A stretch of DNA of 7,716 nucleotides, from the NCBI GenBank assembly GCA_005790265.1, contig SXVE01000104.1, forward strand, positions 1-7,716, given 5' to 3'. Every line of letters begins with the position of its first letter. Within the stretch, counting starts at the first letter, position 1. Below, in pieces: positions 5,605 through 7,716 of this stretch. This stretch comes from Acidobacteriota bacterium. GTDB lineage: Bacteria; Acidobacteriota; Blastocatellia; Pyrinomonadales; Pyrinomonadaceae. Both the position numbers and the translations under genes were made by a program. The notes below the pieces were generated by a model. It ran no database searches. It was given only the letters and a program-made list of their open reading frames with translations, and had not been told where the DNA came from.

Positions 5605-6813
5605 TCGAACCGGCGGGCGCGAGCCGATTGGACGACCCTGCGCGTATGGACTTCCGGCGGCATTCGGCGCGCCCGGTCGGGCTTGTCCGCCGTAAGAATT
5701 GTTTAATCCTGAACCGCGCTCGATCAAATCTTTCAGTTCGTCGGCGTTTGACGAACGCTGCATCGCGGTTTCGAGCGTGATTAAGCGTTTGTGATGCAGC
5801 GTGGCGAGCGCCTGATTGAACGTCTGCATTCCGAATTTATCCTGTCCGGTCTGCATCATCGAATAAATCTGGTGAATTTTGTCTTCGCGAATCAGGTTGC
5901 GGATTGCGGCGTTCGGAATGAGAATTTCCAAACCCATCACGCGACCGTCGTTGGACGCTTTCGGCAGCAGCGATTGGCAGAGAATTCCTTCCAGAACCAG
6001 CGACAACTGCGTGCGCACCTGCGATTGCTGGGCTGACGGAAAAACGTCAATGATACGGTTAATCGTCGAATAAGCCGAATTCGTGTGCAGAGTGGCGAAC
6101 GTCAAGTGACCGGTTTCCGCAATGCGCAGCGCCATTTCAATCGTTTCGAGATCGCGCATTTCGCCAACAAGCACAACGTCTGGGTCTTGACGCAGCGCGC
6201 TGCGGAGCGCGTGGCTGAAACCGTGCGTGTCGGCGGCGACTTCGCGCTGATTGACGATGCAGTTTTTGTGGTTGTGCAGAAATTCAATCGGGTCTTCAAT
6301 CGTTAAAATATGTTCGTGGCGTTCCTCGTTAATTTTATCAACCATCGCGGCGAGCGTCGTTGATTTCCCCGAACCGGTCGGACCGGTGACGAGCACCAAA
6401 CCGCGCGGCTTTTTGCACAAATCCGACACGACTTTCGGCAAGCCGAGCGCGTCAAACGATTTGATTTCATAAGGAATCGCGCGAAAAACCGCGCCGACCG
6501 CGCCTTTTTGATTGAATAAATTGGCGCGAAAGCGCGACATTCCTTTTAGTCCGAATGAAAAGTCGAGTTCCAGATTTTCTTCAAAACGATGTTTTTGCGC
6601 GTCGGTCAAAACCGAGTAGGCGAGCCGTTTCGTCTCGCTCGGCGTCATTACGGCAAAGCCGGGAATGACCGAAAGATGTCCGTGAACGCGCACCTGCGGC
6701 GGCGCATTCGTCGTCAAATGCAGATCGGATCCGCCCATATCGGTCATTTTTCGCAAAAGTTCGGGAAGCGAAATCTGATTTTCCGGATTAACTTGCTGTT
6801 GCTCGAAGTTCAT
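5602..6813 (-). CDS. pilT: Type IV pilus retraction ATPase PilT
   Basis: This hexameric motor ATPase depolymerises pili and powers twitching motility from the cytoplasmic face. From the chosen start it has 403 residues. The N-terminal PAS-like domain includes GGSDLHLTTNAPPQVRVHG (27-45). The motor has Walker A GPTGSGKST (144-152), an Asp box around IEDPIEF (172-178), Walker B with E218 (VVLVGEMRD, 213-221), a His box GHLTFATLHTN (235-245) and the PilT retraction signature AIRNLIREDK (303-312). That signature separates PilT from PilB and GspE. A Gly/Pro-rich tail of about 30 residues ends in RPPVR, making the protein somewhat longer than usual. The frame stays open upstream to 6981, but that extension translates A/T-rich repeat DNA and has no domain. 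The ATG at 6813 (MNFEQQQVNPENQ) fits the family. No Shine-Dalgarno is visible there. Confidence 0.95.
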   Translation of the reverse strand: MNFEQQQVNPENQISLPELLRKMTDMGGSDLHLTTNAPPQVRVHGHLSVIPGFAVMTPSETKRLAYSVLTDAQKHRFEENLELDFSFGLKGMSRFRANLFNQKGAVGAVFRAIPYEIKSFDALGLPKVVSDLCKKPRGLVLVTGPTGSGKSTTLAAMVDKINEERHEHILTIEDPIEFLHNHKNCIVNQREVAADTHGFSHALRSALRQDPDVVLVGEMRDLETIEMALRIAETGHLTFATLHTNSAYSTINRIIDVFPSAQQSQVRTQLSLVLEGILCQSLLPKASNDGRVMGLEILIPNAAIRNLIREDKIHQIYSMMQTGQDKFGMQTFNQALATLHHKRLITLETAMQRSSNADELKDLIERGSGLNNSYGGQARPGAPNAAGSPYAQGRPIGSRPPVR

Positions 6814-6857
6814 AAATTTGTAGGTGATAAATGGTAGAAAAGCAGTCAGTAAATAGA

Positions 6858-6904
6858 AAAAAGTAGTTATTGATCGGAAGAAATAAAAAGTAGATGATGA
6901 TCGG
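6858..6904. repeat. Two 20-bp direct repeats with a 27-bp period upstream of pilT
   Basis: AAAAAGTAG-TTAT-TGATCGG (6858-6877) and AAAAAGTAG-ATGA-TGATCGG (6885-6904) match at 17 of 20 positions. A weaker partial echo (ATCGGTC) follows near 6921. They lie 45-91 bases upstream of the pilT start codon on the opposite strand. This could be a paired regulator-binding site or decayed microsatellite. No convincing promoter hexamers were found beside them. Confidence 0.5.
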
Positions 6905-6950
6905 TATAAATTGGAAAACAATCGGTCGAGAGCGGAAAAGCATTTTGTTG

Positions 6951-7047
6951 AAAGTAGAAAGCAGCCGGTTTTTCGCTGCAAAAATCAGCGGCTTCGACGG
7001 GCAAAATACGATTGTCAATCGCCAATCTGCCGGCTGCTTTCTACTTT
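6951..7047. repeat. 97-bp unit with 18-bp perfect inverted ends between the hypothetical gene and pilT
   Basis: AAAGTAGAAAGCAGCCGG (6951-6968) is exactly repeated as its reverse complement at 7030-7047, enclosing 61 bases. Inside are two smaller stem-loops: CGCTG/CAGCG (6974-6978, 6986-6990) and CGATT/AATCG (7009-7013, 7017-7021). The unit begins 16 bases after the stop of the upstream - strand gene. It may be a structured 3' untranslated region, a terminator-like fold without a strong T-run, or a small dispersed palindromic element. No target-site duplication is evident. Confidence 0.6.
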
Positions 7048-7063
7048 TTCTTTACTCTCGGCT

Positions 7064-7716
7064 TTATTTGAATGCCGCTTGCTGCGCGGTTTGAGTGCGG
7101 CGCTGAAGCGAATTGATGACTTTTTCCGATTCTTCCGCGAGACGTTCCGAAGCATCAGTCGGCGCGTTGGTCGCGACGCTGTAAATGCGTCCTTCAACTT
7201 CAGTAAAATAAAACATTCGCGATTGAACCGTGCCGCTTTCCTGAGTTTGCGCGACGACGACGTAAACTTTTTTGCCGCCGATTTCTTTCTGGTAATCGTT
7301 GACGACCCAGCCGTTTTCCCGAACCATTTTGTCAATCACCGTGCGGCGCAGAGATGCCGTCGGAACGCCGCCGACCGCTTTGTTTCCCGTGTAGCCGTTT
7401 TCGCCGTTCATCGCCGGACCGACCACGGAAATCGCCGCCGAACCGATTTGCGCGCCTTTGCCGTCATCAACTTTGAACTGCAATTCGTTCGGCGAGTTTT
7501 GACCGGATTTCCAGCCATTCGGAGCCGCGTCGCCGGTTGGCAGAACCGCCTGCGTTTTGCTTTCGGCTGATTTCGATTTTGTCGCCGCCACCGATTTGCC
7601 GTCGCCGTTTGCCATTCGTCGCGCTTTCGCCAAACGGATTTGGCGCAGACGCATCAGGCGTTTGCGTTTCGCCGTCGCCGCGCGTCGTTTTTTGCGTTTA
7701 TTGTATTCGCGCCACC
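7064..7716 (-). CDS. Hypothetical protein with basic N-terminal stretch; 5' end beyond the window
   Basis: The stop is TAA at 7066-7064 on the - strand. An ATG at 7654 would give 196 residues, but the frame remains open through the window edge. That upstream part encodes a highly basic run (WREYNKRKKRRAATAKRKR) continuous with the equally basic MRLRQIRLAKARR, so the real start probably lies outside. A Ser/Lys/Ala-rich linker follows the basic part. The last ~100 residues alternate short beta strands with a final helix (KKVYVVVAQTQ, MFYFTEVEGRIYSVATNAP, then ASERLAEESEKVINSL). This layout loosely recalls PsbP/LpqN/DUF1795-type lipoprotein domains, a low-confidence comparison. No membrane segment is visible in the part present. 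A basic stretch of this kind could be the cytoplasmic flank of a membrane helix encoded upstream. It precedes pilT by about 250 bases on the same strand. I do not recognise the family. Confidence 0.6.
   Translation of the reverse strand, partial: WREYNKRKKRRAATAKRKRLMRLRQIRLAKARRMANGDGKSVAATKSKSAESKTQAVLPTGDAAPNGWKSGQNSPNELQFKVDDGKGAQIGSAAISVVGPAMNGENGYTGNKAVGGVPTASLRRTVIDKMVRENGWVVNDYQKEIGGKKVYVVVAQTQESGTVQSRMFYFTEVEGRIYSVATNAPTDASERLAEESEKVINSLQRRTQTAQQAAFK

Noticed and set aside
6814..6981. 56-residue N-terminal extension of PilT
   Set aside because: It is translated from A/T-rich repeat DNA, has no match to PilT N-termini and no start signal. The conserved protein begins near MNFEQQQ at 6813.
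6990..7018. TTGACA-like -35 on the - strand at 7018-7013 as a pilT promoter
   Set aside because: The hexamer is present, but no -10-like hexamer lies 16-18 bases downstream, and it falls within a small stem-loop.
6911..7570. 219-codon open frame on the + strand
   Set aside because: It runs from the intergenic repeat into the antisense of the hypothetical gene. It has Arg/Phe-rich composition, no recognisable domain and no ribosome binding site.

Overview
The window looks like a chromosomal segment of a Gram-negative, type IV pilus-bearing bacterium. Three things suggest this: PilT and PilC genes in tandem, a fused receiver/FAD-reductase protein, and GC-rich genes separated by A/T-rich, repeat-laden intergenic DNA. 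This resembles Acidobacteriota (Blastocatellia-like), but that is an impression, not proof. There is no RNA gene, CRISPR array, insertion sequence or integrase.

Layout. Positions 1-369 (+) hold the C-terminal end of a protein that resembles a heparinase II/III-type polysaccharide lyase. It is closed by a 26-bp perfect hairpin terminator (397-458). A promoter-like TATAAT (564-569) then leads into a three-gene + strand cluster: a 92-residue UBP-type zinc-finger protein (611-889), a response-regulator receiver fused to a glutaredoxin-like segment and a thioredoxin-reductase-like flavoprotein (946-2619), and a CNB-fold sensor histidine kinase (2635-4173). A bidirectional terminator (4199-4243) separates this cluster from three genes on the - strand, listed in their transcription order: a hypothetical protein whose 5' end lies beyond the window (7064-7716), pilT (5602-6813) and pilC (4269-5501).

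How the genes work together. In the + cluster the kinase is the obvious phosphodonor for the receiver domain next to it. The output is not a DNA-binding domain but an FAD/NAD(P)H oxidoreductase. That oxidoreductase lacks both cysteine pairs that would make it a true thioredoxin reductase or glutaredoxin. The kinase's sensory domain has the CNB fold without a recognisable phosphate-binding cassette, and about 110 residues are inserted between its H-box and second dimerisation helix. The zinc finger is the fold that binds ubiquitin C-termini in eukaryotes. Together they look like a phosphorelay-controlled flavoprotein system with unknown ligand and substrate, and this is the most interesting part of the window. 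On the other strand, PilT (retraction ATPase) and PilC (inner-membrane platform) form the tail of a type IV pilus operon.

The two - strand gaps carry A/T-rich repeats: three TTAAAAA heptamers inside a palindrome between pilT and pilC, and a 97-bp unit with 18-bp inverted ends plus a 27-bp-spaced direct repeat upstream of pilT.
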